Part shown: positions 1-6,447 of the stretch, in pieces
Layout: every line of letters begins with the position of its first letter
How positions within the stretch are numbered: position 1 is the stretch's first letter
Assembly: GCA_964470285.1 (NCBI GenBank)
Contig: CAYYBZ010000116.1
Location: forward strand, 1 to 6,736
Reading direction: 5' to 3'
From: CAYYBZ01 sp964470285 [NCBI: uncultured Oligoflexia bacterium]
GTDB taxonomy: Bacteria; Bdellovibrionota_G; CAYYBZ01
Length of the DNA: 6,736 bases
The notes under the pieces: model-generated
Seen by the model: the letters and a program-made list of their open reading frames with translations, nothing else
Databases searched by the model: none
What the model was told of the DNA's origin: nothing
Program-made: the position numbers and the translations under genes

Positions 1-1
1 A

Positions 2-127
2 TCCCTCATTGAAATTCTGGGTGATTTCACGCAAAAGGGGTGGCAGATTATCTACTGCACGTTTGACCGCCATACCAGAGACATATTGCAGGAAAAAGTT
101 AAAAATTCTAAAATTTTTGAGCTATAA
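2..127 (+). CDS. C-terminal end of an upstream gene, possibly an SMC/AAA-like ATPase (partial)
   Basis: An open frame enters from the left edge and ends at a TAA at 125-127, giving 41 residues that end in KIFEL. The stretch LGDFTQKGWQIIYCTFDRHT resembles the end of SMC/RecF/YhaN-like ATPases, where a helix is followed by a hydrophobic strand (here WQIIYCTFD) and then a histidine-containing loop after the Walker B region. That family call is inference from a short tail. No Walker motif is in the window, and the start lies outside it. The next gene has its own promoter beginning 10 bases after this stop, so the two need not be co-transcribed. The frame itself is likely real because it is open to the edge and stops cleanly before the promoter. 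Confidence 0.45.
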   Translation, partial: SLIEILGDFTQKGWQIIYCTFDRHTRDILQEKVKNSKIFEL

Positions 128-136
128 CTTAGAATG

Positions 137-165
137 TTGAATAATAATTGCATTGTATCTATAAT
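137..165 (+). promoter_or_regulatory. sigma-70-type promoter for the thioredoxin/TPR gene
   Basis: TTGAAT at 137-142 (5 of 6 to the -35 consensus) is followed after exactly 17 bases by a perfect TATAAT at 160-165. Transcription would start near 172, leaving a leader of about 30 bases that contains the AAAGAGG ribosome binding site. It sits just after the stop of the upstream partial gene. This is the best promoter match in the window. Confidence 0.65.
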
Positions 166-200
166 TCACTATCTAAAAACTCTCAATTAAAGAGGTAATT

Positions 201-1265
201 ATGAAAAAGCTTCTTACACTGGTTTTATTTCTTGTTCTTCCGGTTAATACACTCTGTGCAAAAACAAAATGGTCCGAGATGTCATTAAGGGATGTTGTCA
301 CGGAAGCAAGGGTTCTGGAAAGAAACATCCTTCTGGAATTTTATGCAGACTGGTACCCGGACTGCTCAAAAATCGATAAAGAAGTATTTTCCTCAAAAGA
401 CGGCAAGAAACTCTCAGATGAAATGTATTGCCTGAAATACAACGCAGAAAAAGGTGCGGGAATCGAACTCTCGAAAAAGTACAATATAATCAGTTACCCC
501 ACGGTAATAATCCTGGATAAAAACGGAGATGAAACAGACAGAATTCTGGATTATGAGAACAAATCTGAATTTATCGATAAGGTTTTCGATTATTCAAAAG
601 GTAAGGGGATTTTAACCGAGCTTGATGCCCGTATCAGAAAGAATCCCAAGGATATCTCAACGCTGTTTGAAGCGGGTCAAAGATACGCCTTTAAGGGAAA
701 TGAAAAAATGGCCTCACAGTATCTGAACAAAGTTGTAGAGCTTGATCCGAAAAACAAAAAAGGATATTCGGATAAAGCCTTATATGCACTCGGCAAGTAT
801 CTTTATTCCCGAAGTCTTAAAAATTACGGAAAGGCGCTTCCTCTACTGGCCGAGCTTGAAAATAATTTTCCGGAAAGTTCATACTCAAGACGCACTGACC
901 TTGAAAGAGCAAAAATATATCTGGAAATGAAAAAGGAAAAGCAGGTTTTAAACGCACTCAATAATTATATACTAAAGAATAAGTCTGACTTAAGCGGAAA
1001 ACCCCAAAACGCTTTCGGATGGTTCTGTTACAGAAATCAGTTTAAGATTGAGCAGGGTCTAAAGACAGCCAAGGAAGGATCAAGAATAAATCCCAAATCA
1101 CACAGTATTTTTAACACACTTGCAGAGCTTTACAGCGCGCTGGGACAAAATGAAAAAGCCCTTAACGCAGCAAGAAAGGCGCTTCAACTTAATTCAAAAA
1201 GCGCCCATTACAAAAAACAGCTTAAGAAATTTAAAAACAAATTGGAATCAGTGGAAAAGGGTTGA
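201..1265 (+). CDS. exported thioredoxin-fold protein with C-terminal TPR repeats; redox motif degenerate
   Basis: The product is 354 residues. Residues 1-20 form a Sec signal peptide (basic MKK, hydrophobic core, likely cleavage after LCA), so it should act in the periplasm. Residues about 25-135 are a thioredoxin-like domain: the strand NILLEFYADW, the active-site position WYPDC (51-55), and the cis-proline strand ISYPTVIILD (Pro100). Canonical members read W-C-x-x-C. Here the first Cys is Tyr52 and only Cys55 remains, so ordinary dithiol chemistry is not expected. Residues about 153-340 hold roughly five TPR-like helical repeats, clearest at about 153-186 (ending ELDPKNKK) and 303-336 (AELYSALGQNEKALNAARKALQLN), which suggest protein binding. 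The ATG is chosen for AAAGAGG at 189-195 and the intact signal peptide. It stands alone behind its own promoter, with more than 200 bases before the next gene. The domain call is firm; the role is unknown, with a scaffold, chaperone-like or monothiol function possible. Confidence 0.9.
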   Translation: MKKLLTLVLFLVLPVNTLCAKTKWSEMSLRDVVTEARVLERNILLEFYADWYPDCSKIDKEVFSSKDGKKLSDEMYCLKYNAEKGAGIELSKKYNIISYPTVIILDKNGDETDRILDYENKSEFIDKVFDYSKGKGILTELDARIRKNPKDISTLFEAGQRYAFKGNEKMASQYLNKVVELDPKNKKGYSDKALYALGKYLYSRSLKNYGKALPLLAELENNFPESSYSRRTDLERAKIYLEMKKEKQVLNALNNYILKNKSDLSGKPQNAFGWFCYRNQFKIEQGLKTAKEGSRINPKSHSIFNTLAELYSALGQNEKALNAARKALQLNSKSAHYKKQLKKFKNKLESVEKG

Positions 1266-1350
1266 TTTAGTTTTTTCTACTTATATTTTCTATATTTTCA
1301 TAGCACTACGAAAATTTTTCTATATTTATATGCCCTGATTTTTTCTTTTA

Positions 1351-1399
1351 AAAACCTGAATATCTCAAATTCGCTTAGTTATTAAGATATTTGGGTTTT
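1351..1399. repeat. 15-bp imperfect inverted repeat (RNA hairpin, possible terminator)
   Basis: AAAACCTGAATATCT (1351-1365) can pair with AGATATTTGGGTTTT (1385-1399) around a 19-base loop. In RNA all 15 positions pair, 13 Watson-Crick and 2 adjacent G-U. The 3' arm ends in GGGTTTTC, a weak U-run, and the 5' arm follows a T-rich run (1340-1349). It lies 86 bases after the stop of the thioredoxin/TPR gene and 74 bases before the first protease start. It could be that gene's terminator or a leader structure of the protease. The rest of the 1266-1473 gap is AT-rich and shows only a tandem 9-base repeat TATATTTTC (1282-1299). Confidence 0.4.
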
Positions 1400-1473
1400 C
1401 TAGGATTCTCATGCTGAAATATCCCGTTATTTTAAAGGATTAAAGGCACGATATTTGCTTATCTTATTATATT

Positions 1474-3099
1474 ATGAAGATATCCACCTCCTTCTTCATT
1501 ATATTGAATTTTTTAATAGGGGCTTTGGTGTTACCGTCTAAGCTGATTGCCAAAGCCCCTACTCTTTCAGAGATAAAAGCGGCGATTAAGGCCGGGGGAT
1601 TAAACTGGCAGGCCGGACCTACAAGCGTCTCAAGCCTTAGCGAAGAAGAATTTAAAAAACTCCTTGGTGCCGTTCCTCCAAAAAACGCACTGCCCATACC
1701 GAATGTAAAATCCGGCCCTGTTGTAGGTCTTCCTGCATCCATAGATTGGAGAGTTTTAAACGGTGTATCCTCTGTTAAAAATCAACAGCCGTGTGGCTCC
1801 TGTTGGTCATTTGCATTGGCCGGACTTTTAGAATCAATGATTATGATTAATTTCGGATTCGAAGTTGACTTATCCGAGCAGCAGCTTATTTCATGCAACG
1901 ATGACGGTTTTACCTGCAATTCAGGCGGAAACTTTTACGGGGCAGACATTTTTATTGATCCCGGATCAATACTTGAATCACAGATGCCGTACGGAAATAC
2001 GGCTTCCCAAGTCGATTCAATCCCCTGTACTCAGAATAATTACGATGCTACGGCAAAAATAGGAAGCTGGCAGAATTTAACAACTTACACACCTAATTCC
2101 GATTTAATAAAAAACGCTCTTCAAAACGGACCTGTATATACACATATGGATGTGTACCTCGATTTCAACAGTTATGAAAATGGTACTTATATTCACGCTT
2201 CAGGGGGATATCTGGGGGGCCATGCCGTTGTTATAGTAGGTTATGACGATACGGTAAGCCATGCCCTGGGGCAGGGAGTTTACTTTGTTAAAAACAGCTG
2301 GCATGAGAGCTGGGGTGATAACGGATTCTTTACCATACCTTATGATCATTGCAACATTGGCAGCTTTGCAACTGTCTTCAATTCATATTCATTGCCCTTT
2401 AATCATACCCCGCAAATCACTCAGGGACCGGATGCATTGAAAAACGAACTTATGAACGGTGAACAGACTGAAATCAGCGCAACCGCAGTGGATCCGGACT
2501 GGTATGACACAGAATTGACATATGAGTGGACGGTTGAAGACGATTGCGGAACATTGGAAGGTGAAGGAAACACCGTCACGTTTAGTACAGATGACATAGA
2601 GGATTCGGCAGAATGCGAAGTGACCCTGACCGTAACGGACTTAGGCGGAGCCAGGGATTCAAAGGCAATCATAATTATAATAAATCCGAACCAACCTCCT
2701 ATTATCGAAATAGCTGCATCTCCCGTTAAAGGAAGAGTCCCTCACTATATTACATTTGAAGTTATTGCAAACGATCCCGAAGATGATCAAAACCTTACTT
2801 ACGAATGGAATTTTGGAGACGGTGAAAGTGCCGTAGATCCTGTAGTCGATCATGTTTATACCGAACCTGCAGAATACATCGCATCAATTAAAGTGACGGA
2901 CAGTTACGGTAAGTCATCAACTGCGGAAATTAAGATTGAGTCTTATGAGGCTGCCCAGTCCGATGTAAACTCACTTTATTACGTACAGGGCGGCTGCGGG
3001 ATTGTAAAGAATAGTCAAAATCTGTTTGGAATTATCTTTTTACTACTCGCACTTTTATCAATTACCCTGACGACCAAAAATTCTATAATTGATATTTAG
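1474..3099 (+). CDS. secreted papain-family (C1A) cysteine protease with Ig-like and PKD domains and a GGCG C-terminal anchor
   Basis: The product is 541 residues. Residues 1-26 are a Sec signal peptide (likely cleavage near LIA or AKA). Residues about 30-85 are a short propeptide with NWQAGPTSVSSLS. The peptidase spans about 87-305 and all catalytic residues are present: oxyanion Gln104, nucleophile Cys110 in CGSCW, His250 in GGHAVVIVGYDD, Asn274 in KNSW. Structural cysteines include 107, 141 and 148 (CNSGG). The usual NSWG reads NSWH here. An Ig-like domain follows (about 311-405, Cys358/Cys381 probably bonded), then a PKD domain (about 409-490, WNFGDG at 445-450). GGCGIV (506-511) precedes a transmembrane helix (about 516-533) and a tail with a single Lys. 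It likely cleaves peptides at the cell surface or periplasm. The ATG has no visible Shine-Dalgarno sequence and is chosen for the complete signal peptide. It is paralogous to the next gene (24 of 35 residues identical around the active-site Cys). Substrate unknown. Confidence 0.93.
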   Translation: MKISTSFFIILNFLIGALVLPSKLIAKAPTLSEIKAAIKAGGLNWQAGPTSVSSLSEEEFKKLLGAVPPKNALPIPNVKSGPVVGLPASIDWRVLNGVSSVKNQQPCGSCWSFALAGLLESMIMINFGFEVDLSEQQLISCNDDGFTCNSGGNFYGADIFIDPGSILESQMPYGNTASQVDSIPCTQNNYDATAKIGSWQNLTTYTPNSDLIKNALQNGPVYTHMDVYLDFNSYENGTYIHASGGYLGGHAVVIVGYDDTVSHALGQGVYFVKNSWHESWGDNGFFTIPYDHCNIGSFATVFNSYSLPFNHTPQITQGPDALKNELMNGEQTEISATAVDPDWYDTELTYEWTVEDDCGTLEGEGNTVTFSTDDIEDSAECEVTLTVTDLGGARDSKAIIIIINPNQPPIIEIAASPVKGRVPHYITFEVIANDPEDDQNLTYEWNFGDGESAVDPVVDHVYTEPAEYIASIKVTDSYGKSSTAEIKIESYEAAQSDVNSLYYVQGGCGIVKNSQNLFGIIFLLLALLSITLTTKNSIIDI

Positions 3100-3145
3100 A
3101 TCTGTTTTTTCAAGACCAAATGTGTTTTAAGCAAAAAAAACAGAT
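3100..3145. repeat. 11-bp perfect inverted repeat directly after the first protease stop
   Basis: ATCTGTTTTTT (3100-3110) is the exact reverse complement of AAAAAACAGAT (3135-3145), with a 24-base loop between. It begins on the base after the TAG stop. The stem is AU-rich and no T-run follows the 3' arm on the + strand. It is therefore not a classical intrinsic terminator in this direction. It could act as a 3'-end RNA structure that stabilises the message or as a weak terminator. Confidence 0.4.
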
Positions 3146-3212
3146 ACCGAGTTCCAGGTAAATAACATATATAATTTCAGATACTTAGAAAAACGCGTCC
3201 CCTTACATTTTA

Positions 3213-3241
3213 TTGTTTTAAATTTTTACCAGTGGTAAAAT
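3213..3241 (+). promoter_or_regulatory. candidate promoter for the second protease gene
   Basis: TTGTTT (3213-3218, 3 of 6 to the -35 consensus) and TAAAAT (3236-3241, 5 of 6 to the -10) are separated by 17 bases. A start near 3248 would give a leader of about 50 bases. An alternative -10, TATAAG (3242-3247), lacks a good -35 at matching distance. The call is tentative because the -35 is weak, but a 198-bp gap with a palindrome in the spacer makes a promoter here likely. Confidence 0.4.
3224..3240. promoter_or_regulatory. 17-bp palindrome in the promoter spacer, candidate repressor operator
   Basis: TTTTACC-AGT-GGTAAAA is a perfect dyad with 7-base arms and a 3-base centre. It fills the spacer between the candidate -35 and -10 of the second protease and overlaps the -10. 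This is the usual place for a dimeric helix-turn-helix repressor to block RNA polymerase. No T-run follows it, so it is not a terminator. I saw no second copy upstream of the first protease. The regulator is unknown. Confidence 0.35.
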
Positions 3242-3297
3242 TATAAGTTGAGATCAAATACATTTTTGGGGGAGAGTTTAAAAAGAGGGACCTGTCT

Positions 3298-4944
3298 ATG
3301 AATCAATCCTTAATGTTTAGATTTGCTCTAATATTGTTTTGTGTTTCAGCTTTTTATCCTAAAAGTACAATTGCCGACGAAAAAGATATAAAAAGGGCTC
3401 AGGAATATGTAAAGAGTAAAGGTTATAAATGGAAAGCCGGTGAAAATCCGGTATCCGTTCTTCCACTTCAGCAAAGGCTTCAAAAAAGAGGACTGATTGT
3501 TCCGACAAAAGCACTCGGTTATACTAAAATGCAGCCAAAAAAAGGCTTGAAAAGCTTAGCAGCTCCTGCGGCTATAGACTGGAGAGCTCTGGGAGGCGTA
3601 ACTCCTCCAAAGGATCAGGGTTATTGCGGAAGTTGCTGGGCCTTTGCTCTGGCAGGCAATTTAGAATCCGCTCTCCTTATAAATCCGGAAATAGCCATTT
3701 TAACCGATTTGTCTGAACAGCAGCTGATAGACTGCAATTATTACGGAATGGGATGTTTCGGAGGCTGGTTTGATGCTTTCGACGTTTTTGTCGATTACGG
3801 CGCGGTAACGGAATCAGACTACCCATACGTTGCCTATCAGAGTTCATGCGAACAGGAAAGTTATATCCCTGTAGCCACAGTTGAAACAGCGTACTATTAC
3901 TCCCTCGAACCTCCTATAGATGCCACCGATATTGAGAACATCAAAACTGCCCTTAATGATTACGGTCCTCTTTTCACGTCAATGATAGCAAATCCCAGCA
4001 CATTCGATTCATATATCGGAAATCTCTATGAAGATGATACTGCATACTGCCGTCAAACAGGAATTGAAGATTTAAACCACGCAGTTTTACTTGTCGGCTA
4101 CGACGATAATGTTCCTACAACCCACGGCACAGGAGTATGGTACATAAAAAACAGCTGGGGAACATCCTGGGGTGACGGCGGATACATGACAGCGGCATAC
4201 TATGACAGCACCGGAGGCCCTACCTGTCAGATAGGTTCATTTAGCGGATCAATTTATAATCCGGCAGTACCCGAGAATAATCCTCCCGAAATTACAAGCG
4301 GCCCCGTTGTACCAGAAGAGAACGTTAACGGCGGCGAGGAAGTTTCAATTAGAGTTACGGTAACCGATCCGGATCCATGGGATTCGAGTTTAAGCGTTGA
4401 ATGGACCACTACAGAAGGTTGCGGAATATTTATCAATCAATCGAACCCCGTAAAATACGTTGCTCCTATTTTAGATGAAGAATCACAATGCGCTATTACC
4501 GCAACGGTAACCGACCAGTTCGGAGAAGAAGACTCATCCTCATCAAATGTAACTGTAAATCCCAACTATGCCCCCGAATTAAAAATCCTGGCCGATAAAC
4601 TTGAGGGCCAGGTTCCGTTGAAAGTAAAGTTTGCTGTAAAGGCTTCAGATCCCAACGAGGGAGACACAATACAATCTTATTCATGGGATTTTGGAGACGG
4701 CCAGACCTCAGATGAAGAAACATGTACACATACATTTTCTACTACAGATAAGTTCATAGTTAAACTTACGGCAACAGATTCTCTGGGTAAAGCCGGAACA
4801 GCCTATGCGACTATTAATGTTCGCAGCGGTAACACCATGAAGGGCGGCTGCGGAGCGGTAACTGACGGCAAGGCATTGAATAAACTTCTGTTTATATTGT
4901 TTCTGATTCCGATTATTGCTTTTATAAAAAAGAAAATCCGTTGA
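3298..4944 (+). CDS. secreted papain-family (C1A) cysteine protease with Ig-like and PKD domains and a GGCG C-terminal sorting tail
   Basis: The product is 548 residues and a paralog of the preceding protease in the same domain order. Residues 1-26 are a Sec signal peptide (cleavage after TIA). The propeptide (about 27-90) carries KWKAGENPVSVL. The peptidase (about 92-318) has Gln107, Cys113 in CGSCW, His261 in LNHAVLLVGYDD and Asn285 in canonical KNSWGTSWG, so it should be active. An Ig-like domain follows (about 328-421, Cys375/Cys398 with the same 23-residue spacing as the paralog). A PKD domain follows (about 425-507, WDFGDG at 463-468, with an extra Cys476). KGGCGAV (515-521), a transmembrane segment (about 530-542) and a basic end KKKIR make a tripartite sorting-type tail. 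The start is set by AGAGGGA at 3284-3290, seven bases upstream of ATG. It probably acts at the outer surface or periplasm as an anchored protease. The substrate cannot be told. Confidence 0.95.
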   Translation: MNQSLMFRFALILFCVSAFYPKSTIADEKDIKRAQEYVKSKGYKWKAGENPVSVLPLQQRLQKRGLIVPTKALGYTKMQPKKGLKSLAAPAAIDWRALGGVTPPKDQGYCGSCWAFALAGNLESALLINPEIAILTDLSEQQLIDCNYYGMGCFGGWFDAFDVFVDYGAVTESDYPYVAYQSSCEQESYIPVATVETAYYYSLEPPIDATDIENIKTALNDYGPLFTSMIANPSTFDSYIGNLYEDDTAYCRQTGIEDLNHAVLLVGYDDNVPTTHGTGVWYIKNSWGTSWGDGGYMTAAYYDSTGGPTCQIGSFSGSIYNPAVPENNPPEITSGPVVPEENVNGGEEVSIRVTVTDPDPWDSSLSVEWTTTEGCGIFINQSNPVKYVAPILDEESQCAITATVTDQFGEEDSSSSNVTVNPNYAPELKILADKLEGQVPLKVKFAVKASDPNEGDTIQSYSWDFGDGQTSDEETCTHTFSTTDKFIVKLTATDSLGKAGTAYATINVRSGNTMKGGCGAVTDGKALNKLLFILFLIPIIAFIKKKIR

Positions 4945-5008
4945 TTTTTTCCTGATATAGTTTACATTCACTTGCTTTTACTCAAGCTAAACATCCAACT
5001 GACTGTTT

Positions 5009-5031
5009 TTACATACATTTTATTTATGTAA
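5009..5031. promoter_or_regulatory. 7-bp dyad just upstream of the trkA promoter
   Basis: TTACATA (5009-5015) and TATGTAA (5025-5031) are exact reverse complements around a 9-base AT-rich centre. The dyad ends five bases before the TTGACA -35 element, a position that would suit an activator. AT-rich DNA yields such dyads by chance fairly often, so this is a weak call. Confidence 0.2.
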
Positions 5032-5036
5032 TAACT

Positions 5037-5064
5037 TTGACAAATTCTTTTTAACCGCGAAAAT
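5037..5064 (+). promoter_or_regulatory. candidate promoter for trkA-trkH
   Basis: A perfect TTGACA -35 (5037-5042) is followed after 16 bases by GAAAAT (5059-5064, 4 of 6 to the -10). AAATAT (5061-5066) at 18 bases is a weaker alternative. Transcription would begin near 5071, just ahead of the AAAGAGG ribosome binding site at 5078-5084. The gap after the second protease (4945-5094) shows no convincing terminator. Confidence 0.4.
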
Positions 5065-5094
5065 ATGGAAATAGCTTAAAGAGGAAATTCTTTT

Positions 5095-6447
5095 ATGAAC
5101 ATTTTAATAGTAGGTGCGGGAGAAGTAGGCGCGTATCTGGCCAAGATTCTTTCCAAAGAGAAAAATGAAATAACCGTGATAGATATTGATCCCGACAAGC
5201 TGCAGAATTTGCGTGATACTCTCGAAGCTCAGACTGTAGAGGGCTACGGTTCAAATGTTATTACCCTGCAGGAAGCGGGCGCTGATAAAGCAGATCTTTT
5301 ACTTGCCCTTACCAATAACGACGAAACAAATATGCTCATTTCTCTTTTAGGCAAAGGTCTTGGAGCAAAAAGATCCATTGTCAGAATTAAAAAACAGAAG
5401 CTCTGGGGGAAGAAAAGATACTTTTACAGAAAAAACATTAAAGCTGATTTAATACTGAATTCAGTCGAACTTGTATCTCTGGAAATTCAAAAAATCATAA
5501 GAGAGCATAAAGGAATAGACATTGAAAGCTTCGCCGACGGAAAGATACTGATACGTAACATCATAATCGACAAAGAATCTTCTTTTACCGAGAAAAACTT
5601 AAGTTCGCTTTCCCTTCCTCCCGCAACTCTCGTATCTTTAATAATAAGAAAAGAGAGCTTTATTATCCCCAGAGGGGACACTGTTTTAAAAGAAGGCGAT
5701 CACATCCTGGTACTCGGAAAGCCCGAAGGGATTGAGCAGTTTGAAAATCTGACAGACGGCTCATCAAAGGAAATTAAAAACGTGGTTATACTTGGGGGCG
5801 GAGAAATTGGTCTTTCGCTGGCCAGATCATTAGAACGTACCAAAATAAATGTTAAATTGATTGAAAATTCTAAACTCAGAGCAAAGGAACTGGCGGCCCT
5901 TTTGAGTGAATCCGCCGTAATTCACGGAGACGGAACGAATCTTGAGCTTTTAAAAGAGCAAAGAGTAGGCAATGCAGATGCTTTTGTATCTGTATGCAAT
6001 CAGGATGAAATTAATCTTATGTCCTGCCAGCTTGCAAAAGAGCTTGGGGTTAAAAAACTAGTCGCCCTTACCAAAAAACCCGATTATACACCTATTTATA
6101 AAAGTCTGGGTATCGATGCACCCATAAGCCCCCGATTGTTAATGGCCCAATCAATTCTCGAATTTGTAAAATCAGGTTCCTTTTCCCAGCTGGCAATTAT
6201 TGAAGAAGGCATGGTTGAAATTTTAGAGATGGAGGTCCTGCCATGGACAAAAATCCGCGGGCAAAAGGTAAAAGACGCCGGTTTTCCCAAAAGCTCAATG
6301 GTTGCTGCCGTACTTAGAAACGGCGACATGCTGGTTCCAAAAGGAGACTTTGAGCTGAAAGCCAGCGACGTTCTGATAATATTCACTCTTGTTTCGGAAA
6401 TCCCCGAGCTTGAAAAACTTTTTAGATCTTCCAAGGATTCAAATTGA
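5095..6447 (+). CDS. trkA: Trk potassium uptake system NAD-binding regulatory protein TrkA
   Basis: The product is 450 residues, the normal length for full TrkA with two RCK units. Unit 1 is a Rossmann nucleotide-binding domain starting MNILIVGAGEVG (Gly-rich loop 7-12, acidic Asp30 after the second strand) followed by a TrkA_C domain (about 137-220). Unit 2 repeats this with VILGGGEIG (loop 234-239, Glu257) and a second TrkA_C domain (about 365-445) after the linker SLGIDAPISPRLLMAQ. TrkA is a cytoplasmic peripheral protein that assembles as a ring on the membrane protein TrkH and gates K+ uptake in response to nucleotides. The ATG is supported by AAAGAGG at 5078-5084, ten bases upstream. 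Its TGA overlaps the TTG start of trkH, so the two are translationally coupled. Both nucleotide-binding loops look intact. Confidence 0.97.
   Translation: MNILIVGAGEVGAYLAKILSKEKNEITVIDIDPDKLQNLRDTLEAQTVEGYGSNVITLQEAGADKADLLLALTNNDETNMLISLLGKGLGAKRSIVRIKKQKLWGKKRYFYRKNIKADLILNSVELVSLEIQKIIREHKGIDIESFADGKILIRNIIIDKESSFTEKNLSSLSLPPATLVSLIIRKESFIIPRGDTVLKEGDHILVLGKPEGIEQFENLTDGSSKEIKNVVILGGGEIGLSLARSLERTKINVKLIENSKLRAKELAALLSESAVIHGDGTNLELLKEQRVGNADAFVSVCNQDEINLMSCQLAKELGVKKLVALTKKPDYTPIYKSLGIDAPISPRLLMAQSILEFVKSGSFSQLAIIEEGMVEILEMEVLPWTKIRGQKVKDAGFPKSSMVAAVLRNGDMLVPKGDFELKASDVLIIFTLVSEIPELEKLFRSSKDSN

Noticed and set aside
246-263. Possible lipobox at Cys20 of the thioredoxin/TPR protein
   Set aside because: The residues before Cys20 are N-T-L, which do not fit the lipobox pattern of a small residue at -1. 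Cleavage after Ala21 or nearby by signal peptidase I is more likely.
1282-1299. Tandem 9-base repeat TATATTTTC
   Set aside because: Two copies in a very AT-rich gap are expected by chance. No third copy and no link to a gene signal.
1518-1530. AGGGGC followed by an in-frame GTG as an alternative start for the first protease
   Set aside because: It would delete the hydrophobic core of the signal peptide, while the paralog keeps a full signal peptide. The spacing is also too short.
1467-1742. A 91-codon minus-strand frame opposite the first protease signal peptide and propeptide
   Set aside because: It overlaps fully with a convincing secreted protein start on the + strand and has no recognisable domain.
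4933-4951. Small AAAATC/GATTTT stem followed by TT at the second protease stop, as an intrinsic terminator
   Set aside because: The stem has six bases with only one G-C pair and the T-run is part of the stem. It is too weak to call.
4708-4971. An 87-codon open frame on the minus strand at the end of the second protease
   Set aside because: It mirrors the PKD and C-terminal tail coding sequence, and its composition reflects the reverse of that gene. No supporting signals.
6096-6434. A 112-codon open frame on the minus strand inside trkA
   Set aside because: It lies opposite an unmistakable TrkA coding region, shows no family features and has no promoter or ribosome binding site. It is a shadow of the real gene.
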